A DNA stretch of 64,000 nucleotides from Adineta ricciae (GCA_905250025.1 CAJNOJ010000340.1:37686-101685); one strand, 5' to 3'; counted from the stretch's first letter, positions 18,424 to 32,061 are shown. The notes: generated by a model not told the origin, from the letters alone. A program made the numbers and translations.

Positions 18424-19922
18424 GCTTCTTCGAATTATTTTTACCAAGATTTAATCATCAATTTCTCGATATTATCATCATTTCATTTGAATATACTCAA
18501 TGTTTCTTATATTGAAAAAGACAAAATATCACACTAATTTTTGATTTCCTTGCAGTTTTTCTTCGTTTTGCAACGATTTTACCCTTATATTTATCCATTT
18601 TTAAGTTAAATAAAACGTACATAGGATGTCTTAGTATAGGATTCGAGTTTTTTCAACTGAAAACACATGATTTCCAAGTAGATCTCGACGAGCTCTGTCG
18701 ATTCCATTCCTCACTTTCCCATTTTGAGTCATGCATCATAAAGAAAAATGATAATTACATGGCAAAGTATTATACAGTCACATATAGCAATGTCAAGCCT
18801 TTACTCATTCGATTCAGGCAATAAAATCAACAAGACAAGAACATAATATTTATTTTGGCCTGATTTGTGTATCTCCACAGACACGAGATGACGTCCTATC
18901 TGAAATCTAATGCTTAACGTGACAATAAAAGTCTCGATTTGTCAGCCACCTTAATTAATCAAAATATGCATAATTCATATTAATGAATAAAAGTTTGTAT
19001 TTTTAACAAAACCAATACAGAAGCATCAACCAATTCAACGAAATATGCGCATTAGACGCACGATGTGGACAATCTCTCTCGACTTTTCTTAATCGATATA
19101 CACGAATTGATGATGCCGAATTTGAGTACAAATACTTTGTAAAGAATTAATTATTTGCCAATGAAATTTTGTTCCTTCGGAAATTGTGATTTCAGAGGTC
19201 GATAAGTTGATTACTGTTCCATTCTAGAGATGAATCAAATGGTTGATATATTATGTGAATAAATAGGATGGTGTGAATTCATTCGACCTTTTCAATTGTT
19301 ATAATGAATAGTTCTTGTTTTCTAATAATGTATTACACATCGATCATGGAATTCAAATATATGAGATAATGATCGATGAATACGAAAAAGTTACTTCAAG
19401 TAAAGATTTTCTACCCGTTACTATGGGATAGGGAATTATTCATCTTTAAAAGTCAACTGATTTCCTCCGGATGATTTTAGTCAATGGAAATTGTCTAATG
19501 TCAACATATAGAGCAATTATTCCGATTACTATTCAATATACACAATGAAAATTGAATAAATGGAAACAATAAACGAACTTGACATATCATGAATTCGTAA
19601 AGCAATATTAATCAGTGATTAACACAGTAAATAAACAAGTTGTTGAAATACCACGGAGAAGTTGAGCGAAGAAAATATGAAAGAACTATTTGTATGTTCG
19701 GATAAATAGCCATTAAAAATCATAACAAGTGATAAAGGCGGTACATCTCGACAAAAAAACAATTTCAATTATACATTATAGTGCGAGATCTTGATGTGAA
19801 TTACAATTTGTTCCTTACAGTTAATGAATGTTAAAACAATAAAATAGAAACTTTATTTTCGAAATACTCTTTACAAGATCGTGTAAAGTTACATGTATTT
19901 TCCTAGAAATTGACATAAAAGT
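18424..19922. other. Intergenic, tail-to-tail between GTPase paralogue and ClC gene
   Basis: AT-rich sequence with many stops in all frames. I see no exon, RNA gene or repeat array. The 3' ends of both flanking genes must lie here; scattered AATAAA-like hexamers are present but none can be assigned with confidence. Confidence 0.5.
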
Positions 19923-22900
19923 TTAATCATCAAATTTACCCGATACATTTGCATCATGCATCAACCGAATAATATCTTTTCGAGTTAAGATACCTTGCAG
20001 ACGACTAGAATAAAACATATTCGTATTTTCTTCTTATTTTTCCTTTGAAAATTTACCCATTCTTAGTGACAAAGATTTGTCGGCATCCCAATTTCCTAAA
20101 CATATCGACAACTGCTTCCATTGGTGTTTGATCTGTAACGATAATTGGTGCTCGATCAACTAATTTATGTAACTGTAAGATTTTCGATGCTTGCAAAGCA
20201 ATGGATGCCCGTCGTCGTCCAAGTGACGCTGCTTGACCAGATTTATTCAACAAATTCGACATTGAAACGACTGACATTTTTCGATTCAACGATCCAGACT
20301 TTGGTTTTTCATATTCCAACTGTATCTTTCGTGATTTGAGTACAACTAAAAGATCTCTTCGTTGCACTTGACCGACAATGCAGGGAAAATCTGCACTGAT
20401 AACAACTGGGTAGACCGAATGAGGTTGATGACGGACTAATGTATCGATCTGAGCAATGGTCATACCATCTTGATAAATACATGCTAAAGGAGGATTCTCG
20501 CCGGAACGAGTTGCACGTATTGCTTCACCGGCTTTGAGAGAAAAACGAAAACTTTCGCGATTTTCTAAATTAAAGAACGTTCATGCAAAATTCTTCTTTC
20601 TTTCTTTCATTCATTTGTTTTACCTAAGAACGGATAACCACTTAATTTAACGTTTTCTTCATAAATTCCTTCTCCGAATGCATCTCCAACCCATTTTGCT
20701 GTTAGAGCTGTAACCATCAATGGAACAATATAAGATAAACCACCTGTTACTTCACTCATAATGACAACAAGAGAAACAGTCATTCGACTGACTCCACCTA
20801 GAAAAGCACATGCACCGACGACCGCATAGAGTCCAGGTGTAACACAATGTTCATTTGATACTCCGCATTCACGTCGAAGAAGAGCTAAATTCTGATTTTG
20901 AAATGCGATTTGTTCTGTTATAATTCCAATCAGACNTTGATAAACAGTCAGTTAATTTCTTTTCGAATTCGTTCAAATCTGTTTTCGTTTCTTCACCATC
21001 AATCAATGTTAACAATTTTGATCTTCGAACAGTACGCAATTTTTCAAAATTCGCAATCATACTTTCAATTTGACACTGAGTCATCGTTTCAAAATCATTA
21101 CTAACATTGAGAGTGTTGGCAATTTTCAGTGTGCTTTTCATTAAATCATCCATAGAACGTTGGAGATCCCGTTTAATCGCACACATATTTCTTGGATTGG
21201 CTGTTTTCTCATCAAACTCATCCATGATATTGTCAATACCCGCATAATTTTTATCTTTGATAAATTGCAAAACGTTCTCATAAGTTTCCTTGGATTGTTT
21301 CGACGTTTCAATTTGATTAGTTCGATACAAAGCACCGAAACCTTGTGTTAAAAACTTTCCACTACAAAAGTTATCCACTCGACTTAAATGTTGGACAACG
21401 ATTAACTCCTTATGTAAATCTTCATAACTTCCCGACGTTTTATAATTTTCAATTCGAGTGAAACTAATTTGATATTGTTCTCCAAATTTTCTTCTCCAAT
21501 ATTCAACTTTTTTATTTCCTTCAATCGATTCAAATACATTTTTATATCCACCTAACGCAACTAACTCGTCTAAGCGTGTTTCTAATTTTTCCGAATCATG
21601 TGAATTATTTTCTAAGATGGATTTGAAGATATTTTCAATCTCTTTCTGAAGATAGATTCCGTATTCAATGATATATTTTAGTAAAATTCGATGAGTTTCA
21701 GACGCCATTTGTTTAAAACAGATATTTCCGATATTTTCACAGTTGAGGGTATAAACTAAAGCGATATCAGCTGTTGCTGCATCGAAATGAACATCGAAGT
21801 GAAATGTTTGTTGATCACTTTGATGTTGACTGACGAATTTTTTCTTTTCATCGATGGTTTGATTCAATGTTTGAAGATTTGCGAAGTTTTTTCTTTGTAG
21901 ATATTTCAACTGTTCATCTGTGGTCAAATTATGTTCTGTCATCAGTGATTCATAGTGAGTTTTGATTGAAAGAAGAGGTGTTAACAGATTTTGATATTTG
22001 TTTTCTAAGTCTTGGATAATATCTACTTGAACTGAAAGTGGTTTCTCAATTTCATTTTTCTCTTCTTCGTTGCATTTTTTTAGTTCGCCTTCGAGATTCG
22101 CTTTTCTTTCATTTTGACGTTGGATTTCTTTGTCTCGTTTCTTTTCGAGTTCTTGAATTTCTTCCTTTAATTTGTTCAAATCGTTGAAGTTTTTTTGACG
22201 TAGAAAGACATTTGCTGGATGTAAATCTTCACAATCTTGTTTGATTTGTTCAAGTCGAATTAATTCCTGTTTGGCTTCATAGATATTTCTATCTTGTAAT
22301 TGAAAGATCTTTTGCATTTGATCGAAGTTTTTTTGAACGCTTTCAAGAAAACGTTGAATCATCGAATCCTTGGAATTCTTCAATTCGGGTAGAATTCGAT
22401 CGAGAATACTGAGAGAATCAAGTTTATCAAAGATTTCCTGCGCGATGGGAATATTTTCTGGATGTTTCATCGTCAAATCTAATTTCATCAAACGATCTTC
22501 TAAATCGTGAAAATATTCAGTTAATTCATCAGTGATTCGTTTTCTTGCTCGATCATATGACCCTGGACTGATTCGATTCATCCATTTGGCATTGTTCATT
22601 CGCGATAATAAACGAGCGATTTTACGATAGTCTGGTTTCTCTTTTTGTGATTCGAATGAGTTTAATAAATCTTCAACTTCTCGTTGAATTTGATTCATTT
22701 GTGAACGAACAAAATCAGCTGTTCGATAATACATTCCCGCAGTTTTCGAGTCAATTTCTGGAATTGTTCGAATAGCATCCAGATCACTAATTAGACTCTC
22801 AGCATCTTCAAGCGCGCGATCACCATGATTTTTAAATAATTGATCTATTCGATTATTTATCTCAGTAAAATATTCCACAATTTTCTCAATCAACGAATTA

Positions 22901-25900
22901 TAAATTCCATTAAGATTTTCACTCTTCTTAAACATTTCATTATAAGTCGAAAGACGATCCTGTAGCGCAGCATTTTCTTTCGCTAATCCTAATGTCACAA
23001 CTGAATTTTTCACAAGTTCAAGTTCATTTTCAATTAATCTCGGTTTAGCTAAAACTAACTGACATTTCTGAAGAATATTTTTCAAAGATTCGACAAGTAG
23101 TTGAATTGTCTGACGATATTTCTCTTCTACTAAACCATTTAAATGTTTGTTCAAAGTCGGAAGACATTTTGTGATTTGTAAAACCATATTAGCGATTTGA
23201 TCAAATTGATTTGCTTTGATGAGTTCGTCTGTTGTATTTGTGAGTTTTTGAAATTGTTCTTGAAAATATTCACAAATTTGTTTGTACAATGGCTGAATTT
23301 GTTCGAAGGAATTTTTCAAAAGAAAAACATTGTCAAAGAAAATTCCAATGAGATGACTTAATAGTTGTTCTTCGAGAAGAACTTTCTTTCGTTCTTGAAT
23401 TTCATTAATCATGTTTTGTACGAATAATTCTGATGAAAATATTTCTTCGTCGAAATGTTTTTGTAGTTTTTGACATTTTTGAATAAATTCAATCGAATAT
23501 TTATATTCTTGAATATCTTCATCCTTCATCCCGTCTTGACTTACCAATGAACGATGAAAAGTTTTNTTCTTTCGTTCTTGAATTTCATTAATCATGTTTT
23601 GTACGAATAATTCTGATGAAAATATTTCTTCGTCGAAATGTTTTTGTAGTTTTTGACATTTTTGAATAAATTCAATCGAATATTTATATTCTTGAATATC
23701 TTCAATATTCAATCCATCTTGACTTGTCAATGAACGATGAAAAGTTTTCGTTCTTTCACTGCAAAAATTTGTTAAGGTTTCTTTAACCGATCGAATCGCA
23801 TCTTCATACGAATCTCTAATTGTACTTAAATCAATTAAATCTTTCAAGTTTTTTAACTTATCTAAATAATGTAAAACGAGATCGATATCTCGATGTTTCA
23901 ATGCACATTTGATGTTCGAATTATCTTGTTGAACTTGATTCGAAATACAAGATTGAGTTTCGGTACTGATAGAAAATCGAAAAACTTCATCCGGATGTTT
24001 TATTCCACGTAACTTTTGTAATTTTTCAATCAAAGATTTAGGATCTCCCGAAAGAGGGTCGATGATTTCCGCATCAACTCGTGTTTTATTAATCATATCC
24101 TTTAAAACTGCTATGAATGTGGTATCTGATTGTAACAACGGATCTTTATCAACTTTTGATGTTTTGATATCAGTTAACAAAGCGTTAATGTCCATTGACG
24201 ATGGATATTTTGTGAATGCATAACAAATAGCGCCTAATCTTTCTTGAATATCTTGAATCATATTAATCAAAAGATGCGCGAGTTTCTGAATTCCTTGTCC
24301 TCGATCTCCTAGACTTTTGTAACTTGAAAGAGCAAGAATTTTCACAGTTTTACAACCTTTCAAAGCTTCAATAACTCCAACTCCATTGGCAATATCAACT
24401 TCTGCACCAGCTGTATCACCAAAACCTGGTGCATCACATAGAATGATTTCTCCGGATTCATGTGAACCGCAAATATCTCGTAATGGAATGGATACTGGTG
24501 CAATGTATCGTGTTTCTGATTTACTCAACGCACTATTTGTGACATTTATTAAGTCATGGTTCTTGATCGGTCCATCAATGGTAATATGTTCTGAGAATCT
24601 TCCTGGTTCAACTTCAACTTTCGTCTTTTTCATTTTTGCTCCACTGAGAAATTGAATCGTTGTCGATTTTCCTGTTCCTGTTTCTCCAATTAAAAGAATA
24701 ATTTCTTTTCCTGCAATGAATTTCGCGGCATCTTTCGCTTTTTTCACAAGTCGTTCAATTTCCGGTACATCTAACGGTCGAATTCTCGATAAAAGTTCTG
24801 ATGAACAACGTAAAATCGATGGAATATTTTCGCTCGAAAGATAACGATCTAAATCTTGTAAATTCTCCTGAATTTTCTTGAAAAAGAGTTCTTGTCTCTC
24901 AATCTGCTTCTGTAATTGTTTGAACCTTTCATTGATGAATTTTCGATCAAGTTTAACATGAGCACCTTCAAGATGTTTTTCTTGGAAATATTCCAAAAAT
25001 TCCACAACAGTTTTTTCTGCGCACGGATACATATCGTGACTATTGAATCTCTGTTTCTCAACGCTTTGTTCAGTCGTCGGCGTAGGAATATTTTCAACGA
25101 TGGGAGTAACTGGACTCGGTTTTGGCATATCATCTACCGGTTTTTTCGACGAATTTGATTTCAAATTCGTGATTTCATCAGCCAATTGATTTAAATCTTC
25201 AAAATTTTTTAAATATACTTTTTCTATTTCTACTTCATCAATTCGATCTTCTTCTTCAAATTCACTAATTCGTTCCTTCGAACGTTGAATTTTTTCTATT
25301 AAAGCTGAAATATTCGGTACTTTCAATTGCGCTAAGCCTTTCGCTAATTTCTCTTCTAATTTGCGAAGTTTAGATTCATCTGTTTCTTCCTCTTTCGACT
25401 TGTTCAAGTCATTAGCGAATTTCTGAAGTGTCTTTAGTTCAGCTAGACGATTATTTTCATTTTCTGCTTCTTCTGAGCGACCTTCTTCCTGATAATCTTT
25501 GATGCGTTGTTCGCATCGATGAATTCTTTCAGGTAAATCTCCGACATTCGAAATTTTATATTTTGACAGCCCGTCGTTTAATTTCTTTTGTAAATCTTCG
25601 CCTCCTTCTAATTCGTTACTATTCAATTTCAGCTGAGAAATTTCTTCAAAAAGCTTCTGTAATCTTTTGTACTCGTTCAGATATTTCTTTTCTCTTTCTA
25701 CATCACCAATTCTGTCTTCTTCTTCGAATTCTTTGATACGCTGTTCAGATTTCGCAATTTTCTCTGATAATTTCGCTGGATCAGCGATCTTCAAATTCGC
25801 TAAATCAGTCGCGAATTGTTGTTCTAATCGATTCAATTTCGANAACAGATAAAAGCAGTGATTAACGTCAAAATGATCACTTCGGCACGTGGATATCTTC

Positions 25901-27567
25901 CGATTCGACTAGTTTTCTTATATTTTAACCAACGAATATTTGTCTTGATAAATAATGTTCCCCACAAACCTCCCAATGCGCCAAGACCAATAAATGGAAT
26001 AACTTCAAATGTTGCCCAGGGAACATTATACTCAACAGGAAATTGAATTTCATGCCCGTTTCCATATGGATTTATTATTCGAACGACAAGTGCGCCGACC
26101 ATACAGCAAAGAAATGTTCGCCAAAGAGTTTTGTATGGAAAATAGTAACTAATCTCTTCTAAACTAAATAGAATACCACCGATAGGTGCACCGAAAGCAA
26201 CTGAAACACCAGTAGCTGCAGCTGCTGATAGAATTTCACGTTTTCGTGCTTCGTTATTGCCATATTTTGGGAAAAGTTCTAAAATTCAAGTAGTCAAAAG
26301 CATAAACAAATATTTGATTTTTCATGTTGAAAAATTACTTGAAAAGATATTTCCACAACAACAAGAAATATGTACAAATGGACCTTCTTTACCAACAATA
26401 AGACCAGCACTTGTCGCAAAAATCATTCCGATACTTTTTATGAAAAAAGTCCATTTACCCAAATAACCATACATAATAAAACCCGACAGAATTGTTTTAA
26501 TCTCCGGTATACCTTTGAAATATAATCAACATGAATTGTATCTGTCATTCTCCACAAATTTCCTTACCTGATCCACTTGCATACGGAGCAGAACCAACAA
26601 CAAGTATAACAATAAAAGTAGAATATATTACAGACCAAAATATAAACATAAAATAACGAAAAAACCAAGCAGTAACTGCCGTTTCTGTAAAACCAAATAT
26701 ATGTGACCATGATTTCCACTAAAATTTATTCTCATCGATCTCTCACATTCATTGTTCATCACTCACATTATCACATATTTCGTTATGAACATCATCGAAT
26801 TCGACTTTTGACGAAGCCCAACAGCATTGTTCTCGGTTGAGCCAGAATGCTGGTGTACAAACACCGGATCTCCAATGGCTCATCCATTTAGCACCAATAT
26901 CTACGAAACCAGCGACAAAACCTATTCCCAAAGAAGAAGAACGAAATGCTGAGCTTCCATTGATCAATTTACCGGCTAATATGCCAACTAAAAGAACACA
27001 TATCCATCCACTCCATGTATCGAACAAAAATGTGAATCGTTGTCTCCAACTTTTTCTTCGTTGCGAGCGTAAATTTCGATGACGAATACGACTACGCATT
27101 AAATCTTTTAACCAATCAATAGTTTGGAAGTTTTCATAATGTTTATGAACAACATAAGCAACGTCAGTGACTAAACGAATATTGTTGACACAACATTAAA
27201 GAAAATAAATTCATCATCTTACCTAAACCACCATGTCCTTGTACACGAAGTGAACTTGTCACATCATGATTATGATCGAACATAGTCACAGTAGTTGTAC
27301 TATCATATGCACCACCTGTAAGATCCACTTCTTCTCCACTATCATCCTGATCAGTTTCAGGATAATTTCGACGATTGATACTCTCAATTTCATCATCTTC
27401 AACACTTGGAACAGGTGAAAGATTAAATCTCGCATGTGCATCAGTTGATGGAACACCTTCAAAGTAAAATCAAATAATTCTCAACATAGTATCACATAAA
27501 ACAATGTTTTTATCATACGAATCAATTTTCTTTCATTTCCACTCCCAGCACCACTTGAAGATGCCAT
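19923..27567 (-). CDS. ClC-type chloride/proton exchanger (ClC-3/4/5 class), interrupted in the assembly
   Basis: A multi-exon gene for an endosomal-type ClC antiporter. Exons read by eye: 27567-27543, 27456-27223, 27170-26767, 26718-26568, 26512-26339, 26278-25844, then 20935-20624, 20564-20057 and 20004-19923 (TAA). Family marks in order are WLKDLMR, the N-terminal [16 protein letters not shown] (anion site), GKEGP with the gating glutamate, GAPIGG and [11 protein letters not shown], then [11 protein letters not shown] and the CBS domains ending [16 protein letters not shown]. The part between LTLITAFIC (25844) and [12 protein letters not shown] (20935), which in the family holds the second selectivity segment (GxFxP) and about 90 residues, is missing. 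In its place are 4.9 kb of the GTPase family flanked by N bases. The gene itself is probably intact in the animal. Confidence 0.88.
20936..20936. other. Single N: assembly join, left edge of misplaced segment
   Basis: An undetermined base marks the switch from ClC exon sequence to GTPase-family sequence, with both reading frames cut mid-exon. A real insertion would not place its border precisely on an N, so this looks like a gap placeholder. Confidence 0.85.
20937..23565 (-). CDS. Partial third copy of the giant repeat-GTPase, C-terminal portion
   Basis: An open minus-strand segment of the long helical region after the GTPase domain, closely matching the 4042-11361 gene codon by codon, with many shared runs such as [14 protein letters not shown] and [17 protein letters not shown]. 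It ends abruptly at N 20936 just after [10 protein letters not shown], a position about 1900 residues into the 2445-residue relative, with no stop codon of its own. At its upstream edge (23383-23565) it is identical to the giant gene, including [11 protein letters not shown], and duplicates what follows the N at 23566. It is a contig fragment, not a complete gene; it may be an allele, an ohnologue or a recent paralogue. Confidence 0.7.
23384..23704. repeat. Tandem duplicated block either side of an N (unmerged contig ends)
   Basis: About 140 bases beginning TTCTTTCGTTCTTGAATTTC occur at about 23384-23523 and again at 23567-23704, essentially identical, with N at 23566 between. In the giant gene the same block occurs once (about 8075-8215). 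After the block the left copy continues CATCCTTCATCCCG and the right copy AATATTCAATCC, two different gene copies. The simplest reading is two overlapping contig ends from different copies that were joined without merging. Confidence 0.8.
23567..25842 (-). CDS. Partial third copy of the giant repeat-GTPase, repeats and GTPase domain
   Basis: This segment opens at N 25843 inside a helical repeat ([18 protein letters not shown]), carries three repeats, the linker with [12 protein letters not shown], and an intact GTPase domain with GETGTGKST and [10 protein letters not shown], and runs to N 23566. It is very similar to the giant gene, with scattered substitutions (for example [14 protein letters not shown] against [14 protein letters not shown]), so it is a distinct copy and not a re-assembly of the same DNA. 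The N-terminal peptidase-like part and first repeats are not present because the segment is cut. Its placement within the ClC gene is doubtful. Confidence 0.75.
25843..25843. other. Single N: assembly join, right edge of misplaced segment
   Basis: This undetermined base is the border between the GTPase repeat segment and the ClC exon that ends in LTLITAFIC. The ClC codon is cut at the same point, matching the pattern at 20936. Confidence 0.85.
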
Positions 27568-30500
27568 AGTTCTGATAAGAGAAGATCTGAAAGACGCTCG
27601 AAGGATTTGGGAAAAAACACCCGAGTAACCAGATACTGTCAATCAATAAGACTAAAACAATAAGAAAAAGCAACGTACTATGTAACTGAGCGGATTATTA
27701 AACAGGTGCTACTGACAATCTATATTTTATTAGAATACGAACTATGACGATTTCTTCGTTTCTTTTTTTCTTCTCCTCCTCTCGCATTCTTACGCATCGT
27801 CATTGCGATATTGTTCTTCGTTTCAAGGTAAAAAATCCGACTCGATACGCAAGTCTTCGTCATACTGCAAAACAATCAAAAAAAGAAAAGAAAGACTTTT
27901 TTATTAATACTCATAAAAGTTTCCTGTTTATTAATTACGTTAATAAAAGATTATTCTTGAAAGTTAATCATCAGAAGATTTCTTTGGATTGATATTATCT
28001 TGTCACGAACTTTGCTCAAGTGCACAATCATCAAACAATTTTTCGTATGTCCAATAAATCACTTCGACATCTCTCTATCGTCAAAACTAATGACTCTCCG
28101 GCAGAAAATTGATTTGAGAGATATGATCTAATAGCAGTTTCGTTTATTCATTTATCTTTAACCTTAAAACAAATAATGTACGTGATTTTCTTTTCTTTTT
28201 TTACTTATACATACTGTGCGGTTAATGAAGGATGGCACATATGACGTGTTATCATCTTAAAAGAGAGAAAAATTGTGTTCTACCAGACGAAAATATCAAT
28301 CGAAAAAGTAAGCATTTACACATGACAAGAAAAGACAATAAGTCGAATATTCATGAGAAAGTTTTCACCTGTGAGAACCTTCTGACGTATATGATTCTGC
28401 ACGGAATGTTCTTTCTCACAATTACGATTATCGATATTTGTCTGAAATTCTTAACGAATGATAAGATGAATATGTTTTAACTGTTAAATACATATTCATC
28501 AAGAGAAGAACAGAAATTAAACGTTGATATACTGTGGATAGTTGGTTTGATTTATTCGGAATATGTTGTTGAATACTAATGAATATTTAAATGAGTCGAT
28601 TTGTAATGATCCATTGAAAACGCCATCTGCAACAATATTTGATCGTACATCTTGTCATCAAAGTAGAACAAGAACCGAATAAAGTTAATTAATCATTCCT
28701 TACTTAGAAGAAAATTGTTGTAGAGATGTTTGATTATCTATTAGTTAAATAAAACAAACCGATCGTTTGCTCGAAGAACAAATCAATCAATTTCTACGTT
28801 TTTTCACGAAAGAAAACGAATCGATTTGTAAGACGAAGAGAGAGAGTCTGACTTACACGAAGGTCAACTTAATACTAATTTAAATAAATGATCGATAAAG
28901 GACATTTTCGGTGTTTGTCTTCGAAAAAAAAGCATCACGATCGTCTTCCGGCTCTCGCTTATCCAATACATAAGAAGAAAAAGAAGAGAAATGCACTTAC
29001 TGTTTAAGGATCTTCTTGTTGTAATTTCGGTATCGTCTCGATGAAATAATAGATCACTGAAGGTTACAATACATATCTCACTTGTTATTTGTTGATTATC
29101 GTGACGAGCATTCGAGAAATCAAATGTCAAACATATGGGATACAATGCATTCTATAAGCAATATATATATACGTATCATATTAACAAAAAAAAGTTTTCT
29201 CCCTCGACAAAGCTTGTTTTTCTACATTTATGACTCGGAGAAAAAGAAATCTACTTCCATCTCTCTTAATAAATCTTCATTTAACAGATTTCGCATCTCT
29301 ATACTTCTGTTTACAGTTCGAGTTATAAATAACTCGTTTGGACCTGTTGTATAAAATCTTCAATTATCAATTTGTTTATCTGCTAATGGCGAAGAATATT
29401 ATCAATCACTTTCAGCAACTTTCACCAATAAATACTTATGTGATAATTTTCTCATATATACAAGGCATTTGTGCAATATGACTTCCATTTCTCATTATTT
29501 TCTAACTAAACATTCTACCAAAATCAGATTTCTCATTGTGTCTCGATATGAGTCAAGCTATTCGACGTGTCGTGCTCAAAAGAATATGTCAATACGAATA
29601 ACACGCATGAAGAGAAACAAAATGAACAAGCTTGAGAATACTTTTCTCTCCCAGATGATCCATTTCATTGCAATCTTGCGTGTGAAACTTTCTCTCTGAC
29701 TGTCACACGTCCAAGTCTAGACTGACAAAAATGTTTGTTGGAAAACAAAAATTGTTTCGAAGAGAAAATTCTTCATATATGATTACAAATTCGTTATTCT
29801 TTCTTCTTAAGATAAAACCTAAAACGACATGTCTGATCTCTAACTCGATAATGATACATACATGTCTTCATATATACAGTTGATATTAACAGAGCGCACA
29901 TTGCTTTTACCAGGAATTGTGAGTAGCTTTGTAGAACTTTTATTTATACGGAGAAAAAAGCGTGCGGATGAATGCGTACATATTTAATACATCTTGAAAA
30001 TGTCTCTTCGTTCGATAAGAAATCTTGTTTGTCGTTAAAGAACATTCAATTACCAAAAATAAAGTTATGTATCAATTGCGTTCTATCCAATATTATTCAA
30101 TTACAGATTTAGTGTTTCTAATAGTAAGAATATCTGGAAGCAGATCGTTAAATGTTTTTTATCAACCGATAAAAGCGAGAAAAATCATGTTACGCTTCCT
30201 TGCTTTGTATATTCTGATAAAATCCATGTTGATAGGAGAAAAAAAAACTTCAAAAGCATATTTGTAAAGGTTAAAGAAACAGAAGCTGAAGGAGAAGAAA
30301 GAATATCAATGTAGTCAGTAACTCTCTCATGTACTCAATAGTTTTTATCTTAATAAAGATCGTATTTCATAATATACATACAAATTAGTCTAAGCTGATC
30401 ATATACAGTGTATTAACGCATGACCATGAAATGCTTTTTGTTCAAATTAAGATATGAATGACAGAATTGTGTTACATCGACTATGATATCTCTTTTCTGA

Positions 30501-30873
30501 TAAGATCCAAGATCATACATGGATCTTTTCATTGATGAAAACCACATATTTTCCATGCTTATGTATGTGGTATGATAATCGATCGTTTCCGAGTTGTAAT
30601 TAGCAATCAAGACAATGTTAGAAAGTCAATTATACAAATCACTCAGGTGTAATCTAACAAACAGCTGACGAAAGAATGAAAATAAATCAATAGTACAGTA
30701 TTTCTACACTATCCACTAGATCCTTTGTATACTTTGATAAAACAAAAGTATTCTGTATATAAATAAACATCATTTGTGCTTTTCGAATATATTTCAATCA
30801 TATATATTTCTACTAAAAGTATTGAAGGCCAATGATATTTCACATTGTTCTATGATCGACATCGTTTGATGCT
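27568..30873. other. Long AT-rich intergenic region
   Basis: Upstream of the ClC gene and downstream of the small gene at 30874. The short open frames here show no family resemblance, no splice-consistent extension and no repeats. I see no RNA gene. The ClC promoter should lie in the part next to 27567, but no specific element can be supported. Confidence 0.5.
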
Positions 30874-31356
30874 TTAGTTGAGTTTGTTGCTGCTAGGGTA
30901 TTTGCTGCTTGTGTATTTTCCTGCACTTCCACTATCACGACTTGCGCGATCAGTTCCAACTGATGAATGAGATGCATCTGAAAAACATTCGAATAATATT
31001 TGTGTATAAGAGAAAACAAAATTTTACTAGCTGGTGCAGACATTTGTCTTCTTTTGATCTCTTGTTGAATGCGTTCGGTAATTTTGTCTAAAGTTTCAAC
31101 AGGATAGTCAACTTCTCGTTGAATTTGACGAATCGGTCTTGTTGAAACATGTCGTAGATGACGTTCGGTATTATCTTCATCATAGTTCAAATTTAAACTT
31201 GCTATGTAACTATCCGATTGTTCGCGTGTATACTCAGTGTTCTATGTAAGTTTTTCCAATCACATAATTGTACTAATCAGAAGAGAGAACACTTACTTTT
31301 ACACGTAAAATAGCATCTTTTTCTAAACGGCGGACTCGTCGCGAAGCTCCTGGCAT
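30874..31356 (-). CDS. Small three-exon gene, function unknown
   Basis: Start ATG at 31356, reading MPGASRRVRRLEKDAILRVK, then donor GTAAGT. The second exon (about 31240-31030) begins NTEYTREQSDSYIASLNLNY and ends QEIKRRQMSAPA before donor GTAAAA. The third exon, after TTTTTCAG at about 30979, reads NASHSSVGTDRASRDSGSAG and a Ser/Lys-rich tail to TAA at 30874-30876. The predicted protein has about 130 residues, is basic and helical in the middle (LDKITERIQQEIKRRQ) and Ser-rich at the end. Splice phases agree at both joins, which supports it as real. There is no signal peptide or membrane segment, and I do not recognise a family. Confidence 0.6.
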
Positions 31357-32061
31357 GATTGGAGAGTTGCGCGTGATGTAAAACTTGTGTTTTGCTGCTT
31401 CTTTTTGCGTATCAGAATAAATGACGAAGGAAAATGATAGATTTCCTTTTTCTTCGTCCTAACTGAATACAATTATCGTCGCCAAATCCATTAGAACTCA
31501 GACGACGTCAGAGGAAAATATCTTATCATAAAGAAAGAAAAAAAGAACATATGTACGAGTTTTTTTCTCTTGATTCTATCGTTCTGTATACTCCGATATT
31601 CGTATAATAGAAATAACAAAACATTAATATAAGATACCGTTGGATACAGAACAGCAATATGCATCCAATAGGTCATTGTATATCTCACTAAGGAAACGGA
31701 ATACATTGAGGATTGTAAAACCTCTAAAGTTATTTGCGGTAGTTTTTTGTTTCTCTCGATTGACAAAACGGAAAAAATAAGATATATTATTTGTAGATAT
31801 TATCGAGCGTAAGATAGAAAAAAAACAGAATAACATCTATTAAAAGCCGCAAATTCGAATGATAGTAGAGAGGAGAATTTCTTCGGACTATGTGACTTTC
31901 CATTTAAATGATTAATTAGTCGAATAACAATACATGACGAGTTGATGGTTATTGTTTATTTCAAAAAATATGTTTTGTTTCGCCTGAGGTGTTGTAGCAC
32001 TAGTAGCGAAAGTTACTGATGAATATTTGTTTTACTTATAAAACAGGAAAAAGATTCCAAA
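31357..32061. other. Intergenic, no gene seen
   Basis: Spacer between the 3' end of the SLC13 gene and the start of the small gene at 31356, both on the minus strand. The open frames at 31491-31836 overlap each other, are AT-driven and lack any family resemblance. Confidence 0.45.

Noticed and set aside
20869-25836. A complete 1655-residue gene including the tail [16 protein letters not shown]
   Set aside because: The frame runs over three N bases; the tail after 20936 is ClC sequence in the wrong frame, and the middle repeats a block because of a contig join.
20937-25842. A genuine transposition of the GTPase gene into the ClC gene
   Set aside because: Both borders are Ns, pore exons are missing and no target duplication is seen; mis-scaffolding explains everything more simply.
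28000-30800. Possible small genes in the 27.6-30.9 kb gap
   Set aside because: Frames are short, AT-driven, overlap on both strands and show no splice-consistent extension or family resemblance.
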